DNA of 64,000 nt from Streptomyces prunicolor NBRC 13075. Lineage in GTDB: Bacteria > Actinomycetota > Actinomycetes > Streptomycetales > Streptomycetaceae. Below the pieces are notes generated by a model. It ran no database searches, was not told the DNA's origin, and was given only the letters and a program-made list of their open reading frames with translations. Below are positions 1-8,165 of the stretch, piece by piece; positions within the stretch are counted from its first letter, which is position 1; every line of letters starts with the position of its first letter. The stretch lies in contig NZ_BARF01000077.1 in the NCBI RefSeq assembly GCF_000367365.1, positions 1-64,000 on the forward strand. Reading direction: 5' to 3'. Both the position numbers and the translations under genes were made by a program.

Positions 1-1
1 C

Positions 2-553
2 CTGCACGACGGGGCGCAGGCCCGGCTGGTGGCCCTGGCCATGGACCTCGGGCTGGCGAAGGAGAAGCTGACGGAGGATCCGCAGGCGGCGGCGCGGATG
101 GTGGGCGAGGCGCACGGCGAGGTCAAGACGGCGTTGCAGGAGCTGCGGGACCTGGCGCGCGGGATCCATCCCGCCGTCCTCACCGACCGCGGGCTGGACG
201 CGGCCCTGTCCTCCGTCGCCTCGCGGTGCACGGTGCCGGTGCAGGTGGACGTGGATCTGCCGGCGCGGCCGGCGGCCGCCATCGAGGGCATCGCGTACTT
301 CACCGTCTCCGAGCTGCTGCAGAACATCAGCAAGCACGCGAAGGCGACCTGGGCCGCGGTGGATGTGTGGCGGGTGGAGAACCGGCTGATGCTTCAGGTC
401 GTGGACAACGGGGTGGGCGGCGCGGATGCCTCCGGCGGTTCGGGGTTGGCCGGTCTTGCCGGGCGGCTCGATGCGGTGGACGGGATTCTGGTGGTCGACT
501 CACCGGCGGGCGGGCCCACCCGGATCACGGCGGAGTTGCCCTGGCGGGGTTGA
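2..553 (+). CDS. Sensor histidine kinase, C-terminal part (gene truncated by window edge)
   Basis: Two-component sensor kinase of the NarL/HisKA_3 type. The reading frame is open from base 2, so the N-terminal sensor part lies outside the window. The first residues, LHDGAQARL, are the phospho-acceptor H-box with its histidine. A HATPase_c domain follows, with an N-box (ELLQNISKHAKA), a D/G1 box (VVDNGVGG) and a glycine-rich G2 box (GGSGLAGLAGRL) near the end. It should autophosphorylate and pass phosphate to the response regulator encoded about 380 bases downstream on the same strand. The signal sensed cannot be read from this fragment. Confidence 0.93.
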   Translation: MHDGAQARLVALAMDLGLAKEKLTEDPQAAARMVGEAHGEVKTALQELRDLARGIHPAVLTDRGLDAALSSVASRCTVPVQVDVDLPARPAAAIEGIAYFTVSELLQNISKHAKATWAAVDVWRVENRLMLQVVDNGVGGADASGGSGLAGLAGRLDAVDGILVVDSPAGGPTRITAELPWRG

Positions 554-610
554 GGGGGCCTGGAGTTGTAGGGGGCGGGGAGTTGAGGGCCCGAGGCGTT
601 GAAGGGTCCA

Positions 611-765
611 GCCCCCTGCTCTGCCCTCTGGGGGCTGCGCCCCCAGACCCCCCTTCGGCCTGAACGGCCTCGTCCTCAATCGCCGGACAGGCTGAGTGAT
701 GCGGCCTGCGCTGAAAGAGTGGACGGGCTGGACACAGCCGGCCTGCGCTAAAAGGCGAACGCCCG
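611..765. repeat. Streptomyces-type intergenic repeat with hairpin
   Basis: The 377-base gap between kinase and regulator carries a perfect 9-bp stem (627-635/639-647, core CTGGGGGC/GCCCCCAG, loop TGC). A GGCCT-rich tract follows, and then two copies of a GGCCTGCGCT motif near 704 and 741. From memory, this 'GGGGGCTGCGCCCCC...CGGCCTGAACGGCCTCGTCCTCAA' style of sequence is scattered between genes in many Streptomyces. It probably acts as a transcription terminator or RNA-stabilising hairpin behind the kinase. I see no gene in the rest of 554-930. Confidence 0.6.
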
Positions 766-930
766 CGCAGCGAAGCAAACACCGGACAGGCCGGATTCCT
801 CCACCCTCACCACCCCCGATTCCATGCCCCCGCCCGCACCAAGTCGCGAACCCTGGAATGCTGGACCTGTCATGTGGACGGACGCGAGTCGACGTGGGCC
901 GGCAGGGCGGGCAGTGGGGGGCCGAACATC

Positions 931-1602
931 GTGGAGGACAGGGTGCGCGTGGTCATCGCCGAGGATTCGGTGCTGCTCAGGGAGGGCCTGACCCGGTTGT
1001 TGACCGACCGCGGGCACGACGTGGTGGCCGGGGTCGGTGACGGGGACGCGCTGGTGAAGACCATCACCGAGCTGGCCGAGCAGGACGCGTTGCCGGACGT
1101 GGTGGTGGCCGACGTACGGATGCCGCCGACGCACACCGACGAGGGCGTCCGCGCGGCGGTGGAGCTGCGCAAGGCGTATCCCGGTCTCGGCGTGCTGGTG
1201 TTGTCGCAGTACGTGGAGGAGCGCTACGCCACCGAACTGCTGGCCGGTTCCAGCCATGGCGTCGGCTATCTGCTCAAGGACCGGGTGGCCGAGGTGCGTG
1301 AGTTCGTCGACGCGGTGGTGCGGGTGGCCTCGGGGGGTACGGCGCTCGACCCGGAGGTGGTCGCACAGCTGCTCGGGCGCAGCCGTAAGCAGGACGTGCT
1401 CGTACGGCTCACCCCGCGGGAGCGCGAGGTGCTGGGGCTGATGGCCGAGGGGCGGACGAACTCCGCGATAGCCCGGCAGCTGGTGGTGAGCGACGGGGCG
1501 GTCGAGAAGCACGTCAGCAACATCTTCCTGAAGCTGGGCCTGTCGCCGAGTGACGGGGATCACCGACGTGTTCTGGCCGTCCTCACCTACCTCAACTCCT
1601 GA
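931..1602 (+). CDS. NarL/LuxR-family response regulator
   Basis: DNA-binding response regulator of 223 aa. An N-terminal receiver domain (about 1-120) has the acidic pair E11/D12, the phospho-acceptor D61 (in VVVADVRM) and the conserved Lys in LLKDR. A LuxR-type helix-turn-helix occupies about 155-215 (LTPREREVLGLMAEG ... KLGL). The GTG start at 931 was chosen because the receiver fold begins immediately (VEDRVRVVIAED) and a G-rich ribosome-binding stretch precedes it. An upstream ATG at 874 would add 19 residues that do not look like a receiver. It is the likely cognate partner of the preceding kinase; its targets are unknown. Confidence 0.93.
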   Translation: MEDRVRVVIAEDSVLLREGLTRLLTDRGHDVVAGVGDGDALVKTITELAEQDALPDVVVADVRMPPTHTDEGVRAAVELRKAYPGLGVLVLSQYVEERYATELLAGSSHGVGYLLKDRVAEVREFVDAVVRVASGGTALDPEVVAQLLGRSRKQDVLVRLTPREREVLGLMAEGRTNSAIARQLVVSDGAVEKHVSNIFLKLGLSPSDGDHRRVLAVLTYLNS

Positions 1603-1617
1603 CAAAAACCTGCCAAA

Positions 1618-1632
1618 CTGACACTGTGTCAG
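1618..1632. promoter_or_regulatory. Perfect 7-bp palindrome upstream of korAB
   Basis: CTGACAC-T-GTGTCAG, a perfect inverted repeat, lies 16 bases after the response-regulator stop and 289 bases before korA. It is a plausible operator or short terminator. The binding protein is unknown. Confidence 0.4.
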
Positions 1633-1687
1633 CTGTCCGGCCGCCGACCGGCGGTTGTTCACCGCCGTCAGTCATCTGTCAGCCAAG

Positions 1688-1729
1688 TCCGAGTACCAGA
1701 CAGCGCGATCCGAGAACCAGACAACGCAA
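1688..1729. repeat. 21-bp tandem repeat in the korAB leader
   Basis: Two directly adjacent 21-base units (1688-1708 and 1709-1729) share 18 of 21 bases, with common cores TCCGAG and ACCAGACA. They lie about 190 bases upstream of the korA start in a 318-base non-coding gap. They look like tandem protein-binding sites (iterons) or a recent duplication. Nothing else was recognised in 1633-1920 apart from the korA ribosome-binding site (GAGGAGG near 1904). Confidence 0.5.
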
Positions 1730-1920
1730 CGGGAGCGTCTTCAAGGCAAGCGTCGGGGGGCGAGAAATCATGACAAGTCAGGGTGTCAGGCCGTCTCAAA
1801 ACAGCGTCCATCATGCGAACGGCCGAAGGAAGGCGACCCTTACAGACGTAGGGTTGATCCTGGGAGGGTCGGCGTGACGACCATGCCCGGACAGCGTCCT
1901 CGAAGAGGAGGTCCAGTTCA

Positions 1921-3858
1921 GTGACCAGCCAGGTCAGTAGCCCAGCGGAGCAGGCCGACGGAGCCGACAGCACGTTGGTCGGGGAACAACGCAAACCGGC
2001 GGGGGTGAAGGACGTCCACCGCCTGGACCGGGTCATCATCCGGTTCGCCGGTGACTCGGGTGACGGTATGCAGCTCACCGGCGACCGCTTCACCTCGGAG
2101 ACGGCGTCCTTCGGGAACGACCTCTCCACCCTGCCGAACTTCCCGGCCGAGATCCGCGCCCCCGCAGGCACCCTGCCGGGGGTTTCGTCGTTCCAGCTGC
2201 ATTTCGCCGACCACGACATCCTGACCCCGGGTGACGCGCCCAACGTGCTGGTCGCGATGAACCCGGCCGCCCTGAAGGCGAACATCGCCGACGTTCCGCG
2301 CGGCGCGGAGATCATCGTCAACACGGACGAGTTCACCAAACGCGCGCTGCAGAAGGTGGGTTACGCCGCCTCACCCCTCGACGACGGGTCGATGGACGGC
2401 TACAGCATGCACCCCGTGCCCCTCACCACCCTCACCGTCGAGGCGTTGAAGGACTTCGGCCTGACCCGCAAGGAGGCCGAGCGCAGCAAGAACATGTTCG
2501 CGCTGGGTCTGCTCTCGTGGATGTACCACCGGCCGACCGAGGGCACCGAGAAGTTCCTGAAGTCGAAGTTCGCGAAGAAACCCGAGATCGCGGCGGCCAA
2601 CATCGCGGCGTTCAGGGCGGGTTGGAACTTCGGCGAGACGACGGAGGACTTCGCGGTCTCCTACGAGGTCGCCCCGGCCGCCACCGCCTTCCCGACCGGC
2701 ACCTACCGCAACATCTCCGGGAACCTGGCCCTGTCCTACGGCCTGGTCGCCGCGTCTCAGCAGGCGGACCTCCCGCTCTTCCTGGGCTCGTACCCGATCA
2801 CCCCGGCCTCGGACATCCTGCACGAGCTGAGCCGGCACAAGAACTTCGGCGTACGGACCTTCCAGGCCGAGGACGAGATCGCGGGCATCGGCGCGGCGCT
2901 GGGGGCGGCCTTCGGCGGTTCCCTCGCCGTCACCACCACGTCCGGCCCGGGTGTCGCGCTGAAGTCGGAGACCATCGGCCTCGCCGTATCGATGGAACTC
3001 CCCCTCCTCGTCCTGGACATCCAGCGCGGCGGCCCCTCCACCGGCCTCCCCACCAAGACCGAACAGGCCGACCTGCTCCAGGCGATGTTCGGCCGCAACG
3101 GCGAGGCGCCGGTCCCGATCGTCGCCCCCTGCACCCCGGCCGACTGCTTCGACGCGGCGATCGAGGCCGCGCGGATCGCGCTCACCTACCGCACCCCGGT
3201 GATGCTCCTCTCGGACGGCTACCTGGCCAACGGCAGCGAGCCCTGGCGCATCCCCGACATCGACGAACTCCCGGACCTCACCGTCCAGTTCGCCCAGGGC
3301 CCGAACCACACCCTGGACGACGGCACCGAGGTCTTCTGGCCCTACAAACGCGACCCGCAGACCCTCGCCCGCCCTTGGGCCATCCCCGGCACGCCCGGCC
3401 TGGAACACCGCATCGGCGGCATCGAGAAGCAGGACGGCACGGGCAACATCTCCTACGACCCCGCCAACCACGACTTCATGGTCCGCACCCGCCAGGCCAA
3501 GATCGACGGCATCGACGTACCGGATCTGGAGGTCGACGACCCGCACGGAGCGGGGACGCTGGTCCTCGGCTGGGGCTCGACGTTCGGCCCGATCACCGCG
3601 GCGGTCCGCCGCCTGCGGGGCGCCGGTGAGTCGATCGCGCAGGCGCACCTCCGCCACCTCAACCCCTTCCCCCGCAACCTCGGCGCGGTCCTGAAACGCT
3701 ACGACCGGGTGGTGATCCCCGAGATGAACCTCGGTCAGCTCGCCACGCTGGTGCGGGCGAAGTACCTGGTGGACGCGCACTCGTACAACCAGGTGAACGG
3801 CATGCCGTTCAAGGCTGAGCAGCTCGCCACGGCTCTCAAGGAGGCCATCGATGGCTGA
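1921..3858 (+). CDS. korA: 2-oxoglutarate:ferredoxin oxidoreductase, gamma-alpha fusion subunit
   Basis: KorA, 645 aa, is the large subunit of 2-oxoacid:ferredoxin oxidoreductase. The enzyme oxidatively decarboxylates 2-oxoglutarate to succinyl-CoA and reduces ferredoxin, an alternative to the NAD-linked dehydrogenase of the TCA cycle. The N-terminal gamma domain is visible (about 34-210, starting VIIRFAGDSGDGMQLTG). The alpha (pyrimidine-binding) domain follows (YPITPASDILHEL near 295; ATTTSGPG-type region near 340). GTG start at 1921 with GAGGAGGTCC upstream. Its end overlaps korB by 8 bases, implying translational coupling. The substrate assignment rests on the actinobacterial KorAB architecture; other 2-oxoacids are possible. 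Confidence 0.95.
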   Translation: MTSQVSSPAEQADGADSTLVGEQRKPAGVKDVHRLDRVIIRFAGDSGDGMQLTGDRFTSETASFGNDLSTLPNFPAEIRAPAGTLPGVSSFQLHFADHDILTPGDAPNVLVAMNPAALKANIADVPRGAEIIVNTDEFTKRALQKVGYAASPLDDGSMDGYSMHPVPLTTLTVEALKDFGLTRKEAERSKNMFALGLLSWMYHRPTEGTEKFLKSKFAKKPEIAAANIAAFRAGWNFGETTEDFAVSYEVAPAATAFPTGTYRNISGNLALSYGLVAASQQADLPLFLGSYPITPASDILHELSRHKNFGVRTFQAEDEIAGIGAALGAAFGGSLAVTTTSGPGVALKSETIGLAVSMELPLLVLDIQRGGPSTGLPTKTEQADLLQAMFGRNGEAPVPIVAPCTPADCFDAAIEAARIALTYRTPVMLLSDGYLANGSEPWRIPDIDELPDLTVQFAQGPNHTLDDGTEVFWPYKRDPQTLARPWAIPGTPGLEHRIGGIEKQDGTGNISYDPANHDFMVRTRQAKIDGIDVPDLEVDDPHGAGTLVLGWGSTFGPITAAVRRLRGAGESIAQAHLRHLNPFPRNLGAVLKRYDRVVIPEMNLGQLATLVRAKYLVDAHSYNQVNGMPFKAEQLATALKEAIDG

Positions 3859-4930
3859 GACGTCCACGGAAGGCACGGGCACGATCGAGGCACTCTCACT
3901 CGTCCCCAAGGCCGAGGCAGTGCAGTCCATGAAGGACTTCAAGTCCGATCAGGAAGTGCGCTGGTGCCCCGGCTGCGGTGACTACGCGATCCTCGCGGCG
4001 GTGCAGGGTTTCATGCCGGAGTTGGGCCTCGCCAAGGAGAACATCGTCTTCGTCTCCGGCATCGGCTGCTCCTCCCGCTTCCCGTACTACATGAACACGT
4101 ACGGCATGCACTCGATCCACGGCCGCGCCCCGGCGATCGCGACCGGACTGGCGTCCTCCAGGCGGGACTTGAGCGTCTGGGTGGTCACGGGCGACGGCGA
4201 CGCGCTCTCCATCGGCGGCAACCACCTGATCCACGCCCTGCGCCGCAACGTCAACCTGAAGATCCTCCTCTTCAACAACCGGATCTACGGCCTGACGAAG
4301 GGCCAGTACTCGCCGACTTCGGAGGTCGGCAAGATCACGAAGTCGACCCCGATGGGCTCGCTGGACGCCCCTTTCAACCCGGTGTCGCTGGCGATCGGCG
4401 CGGAGGCGTCCTTCGTCGCCCGCACCATCGACTCGGACCGCAAACACCTCACGCAGGTCCTGCGCGAGGCGGCGGCCCACCCCGGCACGGCGTTGGTCGA
4501 GATCTACCAGAACTGCAACATCTTCAACGACGGCGCCTTCGACGCGCTGAAGGACCGCCAGCGGGCCGAGGAGGCGGTGATCCGCCTGGAACACGGGCAG
4601 CCGATCCGCTTCGGTGCGGACGCTGCGCGCGGCGTGATCCGGGACGCGACGACGGGCGACCTGAAGGTGGTCGACGTAACCGCGGACAACGAGTCCCAGA
4701 TCCTGGTCCACGACGCCCACGCGACGTCCCCGACCACGGCCTTCGCCCTGTCCCGCCTGGCCGACCCGGACACCCTGCACCACACGCCGATCGGGGTGCT
4801 GCGATCGGTGGAACGGCCGGTCTACGACACGCAGATGGCGGACCAGCTGGACACGGCGATCGTGCAGAACGGGAAGGGTGACCTGGCCGCGTTGTTGGCG
4901 GGCGGGGATACCTGGACGGTTGTGGGCTGA
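3851..4930 (+). CDS. korB: 2-oxoglutarate:ferredoxin oxidoreductase, beta subunit
   Basis: KorB, 359 aa, is the thiamine-diphosphate and Fe-S subunit that pairs with KorA. Visible features are CPGCG (two cluster cysteines, about residue 38), a third cysteine in GIGCSSR, the ThDP/Mg motif beginning GDGDALSIGGNH and continuing to NNRIYGLTKGQ, and a later cysteine in YQNCNIFND. The start lies inside the korA end (8-base overlap), so the two subunits are made together. The soluble complex delivers low-potential electrons to ferredoxin. Confidence 0.95.
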   Translation: MAETSTEGTGTIEALSLVPKAEAVQSMKDFKSDQEVRWCPGCGDYAILAAVQGFMPELGLAKENIVFVSGIGCSSRFPYYMNTYGMHSIHGRAPAIATGLASSRRDLSVWVVTGDGDALSIGGNHLIHALRRNVNLKILLFNNRIYGLTKGQYSPTSEVGKITKSTPMGSLDAPFNPVSLAIGAEASFVARTIDSDRKHLTQVLREAAAHPGTALVEIYQNCNIFNDGAFDALKDRQRAEEAVIRLEHGQPIRFGADAARGVIRDATTGDLKVVDVTADNESQILVHDAHATSPTTAFALSRLADPDTLHHTPIGVLRSVERPVYDTQMADQLDTAIVQNGKGDLAALLAGGDTWTVVG

Positions 4931-4951
4931 CCGGTTCCGCTCGTACGGCTG

Positions 4952-4980
4952 GAGGGCCTGGGCGTGATGCCCGGGCCCTC
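4952..4980 (+). terminator. Hairpin terminator after korB
   Basis: A 12-bp stem (4952-4963/4969-4980, one G-T pair) with a 5-base loop is followed by TTGCTCTG. It sits between the converging korB and the minus-strand gene ending at 4995, so it may serve both strands. Confidence 0.7.
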
Positions 4981-4994
4981 TTGCTCTGCTTACG

Positions 4995-5459
4995 TCAGGC
5001 GTCGGGGATGTCCCGCTTGGCCCGGATCAGGGTCTCCCGGGTGATGACGACGATGCGTTCGTAGTCGGCACGGGCGGCGTCGCCGGGGAGGAGTGCGTCC
5101 AGTTCTTCGGTGCGGTCCGTTCCGATGACCGCGAAGCTGCCGTCGCTGAGTTCGAAGACATCGGGGCAGGTCTCCCCGGTCATGCTTCCTCTCTGGCGCG
5201 GCGAGTCACCGAGACGGCGAACCGGGCGGGCCGACGGCGTCGCGCCGCGCGACTCCGGCGGCAAGAACCGCCGGTGCTCGGCCGTCAACTGCCAGTACTC
5301 CGCGAAGAGCTGCCGGCGCTTGACCTCCGAGACACTGCCCAGGGCGCTCAGTACCTCCGCGAGCGACGGGTCGTCGATCGCCCGGTGCAGTTCCTCCGCT
5401 ATGCGGCCGAGCTGCCGGGCCAACTCCCGTATGAACTCGTCCTGTTGTGACGCAGCCAT
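4995..5459 (-). CDS. Hypothetical protein, two-part small actinobacterial protein
   Basis: Unrecognised 154-aa protein. The N-terminal part (about 1-70) is predicted helical (DEFIRELARQLGRIAEELHR ... LFAEYWQLTAEHRRFLP). A basic Pro/Arg linker follows, and then a compact C-terminal part starting MTGETCPDVFELSDGSFAVIG, which resembles short stand-alone Streptomyces proteins. The start at 5459 (MAASQQ) was chosen over an upstream ATG at 5534 because the added residues are Arg/Gly-rich. An internal ATG at 5183 has its own GAGG-type ribosome-binding site, so the C-terminal part may also be made alone. There is no signal peptide or membrane segment. Function unknown. Confidence 0.6.
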   Translation of the reverse strand: MAASQQDEFIRELARQLGRIAEELHRAIDDPSLAEVLSALGSVSEVKRRQLFAEYWQLTAEHRRFLPPESRGATPSARPVRRLGDSPRQRGSMTGETCPDVFELSDGSFAVIGTDRTEELDALLPGDAARADYERIVVITRETLIRAKRDIPDA

Positions 5460-5543
5460 GCCGTCCAGCCTGCCCCGCCCCCGAACGCGGCGCGCGAGGC
5501 GGAACGGGGGCGCACGGAAGGACGCACCGCGCACAAGGCAGGA

Positions 5544-5960
5544 CTAGAGCGCCCCGGCAGTACCTGCTCGCGCCTTCGCCGCGTCGTACTCCTCCCGCGC
5601 CTCCAGTACCCGCCCCATCCGATCCGTGGCCCACAGGGCCAGCCCCCGCACCTGCTCCGCCGCCTCACGCCCCAGGTCGGTCAGCGAATAGTCCACCCGC
5701 GGCGGAATCACCGGCTTGGCGTCGCGATGGACCAGGCCGTCCCGCTCAAGCGTCTGCAGGGTCTGGGCCAGCATCTTCTCGCTCACCTGCCGCACCTGCC
5801 CGATCGCCCGGCGGAGTTCGCTGAAGCGGTACGGACGGTCCAGGAGCTCGATGAGAACCAGGACGCCCCAGCGGGACGTGACGTGTTCCATGATCAGGCG
5901 GTGCGGGCACATCGCCTCGCCCACCGCGCGGCCACCCGTCATCTCTACGCTTACTGCCAT
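5544..5960 (-). CDS. HxlR-family winged-helix transcriptional regulator
   Basis: 138-aa MarR/HxlR-type regulator. The domain runs from about residue 18 (CPHRLIMEHVTSRWGVLVLIEL) through the recognition helix (SEKMLAQTLQTLERDGLVHR) to the beta wing (PPRVDYSLTDLG). The cysteine at residue 18 is in the position used by several HxlR members to sense oxidants or electrophiles. The gene is transcribed away from the NmrA/QOR2-like reductase at 6066, and the intervening region contains a palindrome, the usual arrangement for a regulator controlling its neighbour and itself. The inducing signal is inferred, not shown. Confidence 0.9.
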   Translation of the reverse strand: MAVSVEMTGGRAVGEAMCPHRLIMEHVTSRWGVLVLIELLDRPYRFSELRRAIGQVRQVSEKMLAQTLQTLERDGLVHRDAKPVIPPRVDYSLTDLGREAAEQVRGLALWATDRMGRVLEAREEYDAAKARAGTAGAL

Positions 5961-5963
5961 GCC

Positions 5964-5990
5964 GGTACCTTACTTCAAAGTGGGTACTTT
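5964..5990. promoter_or_regulatory. Putative HxlR operator
   Basis: The palindrome ACTTCAAAGT (5972-5981) is flanked by GGTACC at 5964 and a second GTACTTT at 5984. It lies 4 bases upstream of the HxlR start codon and about 75 bases upstream of the reductase start, well placed to control both promoters. Confidence 0.5.
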
Positions 5991-6065
5991 CCACGAGTTA
6001 GCGCCTCCCCTAGGGTTAGTGACACGCACCGCACCACGCCGCACCCCTACAAGGAGCTGTCACTC

Positions 6066-6920
6066 ATGAGCATCGTCGTCACCGGAGCCACCGGACACCT
6101 CGGCCGTCACGTCGTGGAGCAGTTGCTGGAGAAGGTTCCGGCCGACCAGATCACCGCTGTCGTACGGACGCCGGAGAAGGCCGCCGACTTCGCGGAGCGC
6201 GGCGTGAAGATCGTGGTCGCGGACTACAACACCCCCGAGACCTTCGACACCGTCTTCGCCGCCGGCGACAAGGTGCTGCTGATCTCCGGCAACGAGTTCG
6301 AGAAGGGCCGGGTCGGGCAGCACAAGGTCGTCATCGAGGCCGCCAAGGCCGCCGGTGTCGCGCTCCTCGCCTACACCAGCGCCCCCGGCCCCCTCGCCGC
6401 CGCCCTGGCCGACGACCACCGCGGCACGGAGGAGGCACTGCTGGCGTCCGGAGTGCCGTACGCCCTGCTCCGCAACGGTTGGTACAACGAGAACTACACC
6501 GAGAACCTCGCCCCCGTCCTGGAGCACAGCGCCGTCGTGGCCGCCGCCGGTGACGGCCGGGTCTCCGCCGCTTCGCGCGCCGACTACGCCGCTGCCGCCG
6601 TCGCCGTACTGACCGGCGAGGGCCACGAGAACCAGACGTACGAGCTGGGCGGCGACGAGGCGTGGAGCTTCGCCGAGTACGCGGCCGAGCTGAGCCGGCA
6701 GACCGGCAAGGAGATCGCCTACAACAACGTGCCCGCCGAGACCCTGATCGGCATCCTCACCGGCGCCGGTCTGCCCGAGCCGTTCGCCGCGATCCTCGCC
6801 GGGGTCGACGCGTCCATCGCGCAGGGCCAACTGGTCGTGTCCAGCGGCGACTTGTCCCGCCTGTCGGGCCGCTCGACCACGCCGATCAGCGAGTCGATCG
6901 CCCTCGCGCTCAAGGGCTGA
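6066..6920 (+). CDS. NmrA/QOR2-like NAD(P)H-dependent oxidoreductase
   Basis: 284-aa atypical short-chain dehydrogenase of the NmrA-like (quinone oxidoreductase 2) group. It opens with the dinucleotide motif GATGHLG (residues 7-13). It lacks a strict YxxxK pair, as in QOR2/NmrA, and contains the family stretch ALLRNGWYNEN. The ATG at 6066 follows AAGGAGCTG. An upstream in-frame extension reaching 5727 runs through the regulator and operator and was rejected. Likely NADPH-dependent reduction of quinones or electrophiles in the cytoplasm, under control of the divergent HxlR protein. Confidence 0.88.
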   Translation: MSIVVTGATGHLGRHVVEQLLEKVPADQITAVVRTPEKAADFAERGVKIVVADYNTPETFDTVFAAGDKVLLISGNEFEKGRVGQHKVVIEAAKAAGVALLAYTSAPGPLAAALADDHRGTEEALLASGVPYALLRNGWYNENYTENLAPVLEHSAVVAAAGDGRVSAASRADYAAAAVAVLTGEGHENQTYELGGDEAWSFAEYAAELSRQTGKEIAYNNVPAETLIGILTGAGLPEPFAAILAGVDASIAQGQLVVSSGDLSRLSGRSTTPISESIALALKG

Positions 6921-7012
6921 CCGCCGCCGATCGTGACGCCGTCGAGGCCCTTGCCCGCGAGGACGCCCAGGAGTTGACGGCGCCACGCAGGGTCAGGAGG
7001 TCGTGGACGCCC

Positions 7013-7058
7013 CCTCGGCTGTCATGACCGTATGGCGATACGGCCATGACAGCCGAGG
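7013..7058. repeat. Long near-perfect inverted repeat (possible terminator)
   Basis: Two 21-base arms (7013-7033 and 7038-7058) pair at 20 of 21 positions around the loop GGCG; the only mismatch is A7027/C7044. It lies 93 bases after the reductase stop and 65 bases before the rarD start. It is much longer than usual terminators here. It may be a strong terminator, an RNA-level structure or an operator. Confidence 0.6.
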
Positions 7059-7122
7059 CCGCTCGGCGCTACCTTCGTGCTGGCCGCATCGACGCGGCGG
7101 GGCGCGTACGAAGGAGGGGCCC

Positions 7123-8127
7123 GTGAGCGGGAAGCCGAGCGGGAGGCCGAAGGGCGAACAGCACCACACAGGACTGCTGAACGGCTTCGCGGCATACGGC
7201 ATGTGGGGCCTGGTCCCGCTCTTCTGGCCGCTGCTCAAGCCGGCCGGCGCCGCCGAGATCCTGGCCCACCGGATGGTGTGGTCGCTCGCCTTCGTCGCCG
7301 TGGCACTCCTGGTGATCCGGCGCTGGGCCTGGGCCGGTGAACTCCTGCGCCAGCCACGCAAGTTGGCCCTCGTCACGGTCGCCGCGGGTTTCATCACCGT
7401 CAACTGGGGCGTCTACATCTGGGCAGTGAACAGCGGCCGCGTGGTCGAGGCCTCGCTCGGCTACTTCATCAACCCGCTCGTCACCATAGCGATGGGCGTC
7501 CTGCTCCTGAAGGAACGCCTGCGCCCGGCACAGTGGGCAGCGGTAGGCGTCGGCTTCGCCGCCGTCATCGTCCTGACCGTCGGCTACGGCCAGCCGCCCT
7601 GGATCTCCCTCACGCTCGCCTTCTCCTTCGCGACCTACGGCCTGGTGAAGAAGAAGGTCAACCTCGGCGGCATCGAATCACTGGCCGCGGAGACGGCGAT
7701 CCAGTTCCTGCCGGCACTCGCCTACCTGCTGTGGCTCGGCGCGCACGGCGAGGCGACCTTCGCCCAGGAAGGCGTCGGCCACGCCACGCTCCTCGCCTCC
7801 ACCGGCATCGTCACCGCCCTCCCCCTCGTCTGCTTCGGCGCGGCGGCGATCCGGGTCCCGTTGTCGACGCTGGGCCTGCTCCAGTACCTGGCGCCGGTGT
7901 TCCAGTTCCTGCTCGGCATCTTCTACTTCCACGAGTCGATGCCCCCCGCACGCTGGGCGGGCTTCGCCCTGGTGTGGCTGGCGCTCATCCTCCTGACGAC
8001 GGACGCGTGGCGCACCGCGCGCAGGGGCAGAGGCAGGACGGCGGCACCGGCGGCGGCACTCCCACCGGAGAGGCCCCCGACCGGGAGCCCGAACCCGGTG
8101 GGCACGGCGGACACGGTAGAGGCGTAG
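7123..8127 (+). CDS. rarD: RarD, EamA/DMT-family permease
   Basis: 334-aa integral membrane protein of the drug/metabolite transporter superfamily, RarD subgroup, with about ten hydrophobic segments. The family signature is near the N-terminus: GLLNGFAAYGMWGLVPLFWP, then AAEILAHRMVWSL. The conserved ends of the EamA repeats are seen in WGVYIWAVNSGRVVEASLGY and FFIFHES-like FYFHESMPPARW. A GTG start at 7123 was chosen for AAGGAGGGG 4 bases upstream. The polar C-terminal tail (last about 30 residues, Pro/Ala-rich) is unstructured. The substrate is unknown; RarD is historically linked to chloramphenicol sensitivity. Confidence 0.92.
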   Translation: MSGKPSGRPKGEQHHTGLLNGFAAYGMWGLVPLFWPLLKPAGAAEILAHRMVWSLAFVAVALLVIRRWAWAGELLRQPRKLALVTVAAGFITVNWGVYIWAVNSGRVVEASLGYFINPLVTIAMGVLLLKERLRPAQWAAVGVGFAAVIVLTVGYGQPPWISLTLAFSFATYGLVKKKVNLGGIESLAAETAIQFLPALAYLLWLGAHGEATFAQEGVGHATLLASTGIVTALPLVCFGAAAIRVPLSTLGLLQYLAPVFQFLLGIFYFHESMPPARWAGFALVWLALILLTTDAWRTARRGRGRTAAPAAALPPERPPTGSPNPVGTADTVEA

Positions 8128-8165
8128 CCCCGCAGGCACACCGCACCGATGCCAGAGTGAAGGGC

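Noticed and set aside
2371..3942. Long minus-strand open frame opposite korAB
   Set aside because: Arg/Val/Gly-rich translation typical of antisense reading of high-GC genes; korA and korB have full family motifs on the other strand.
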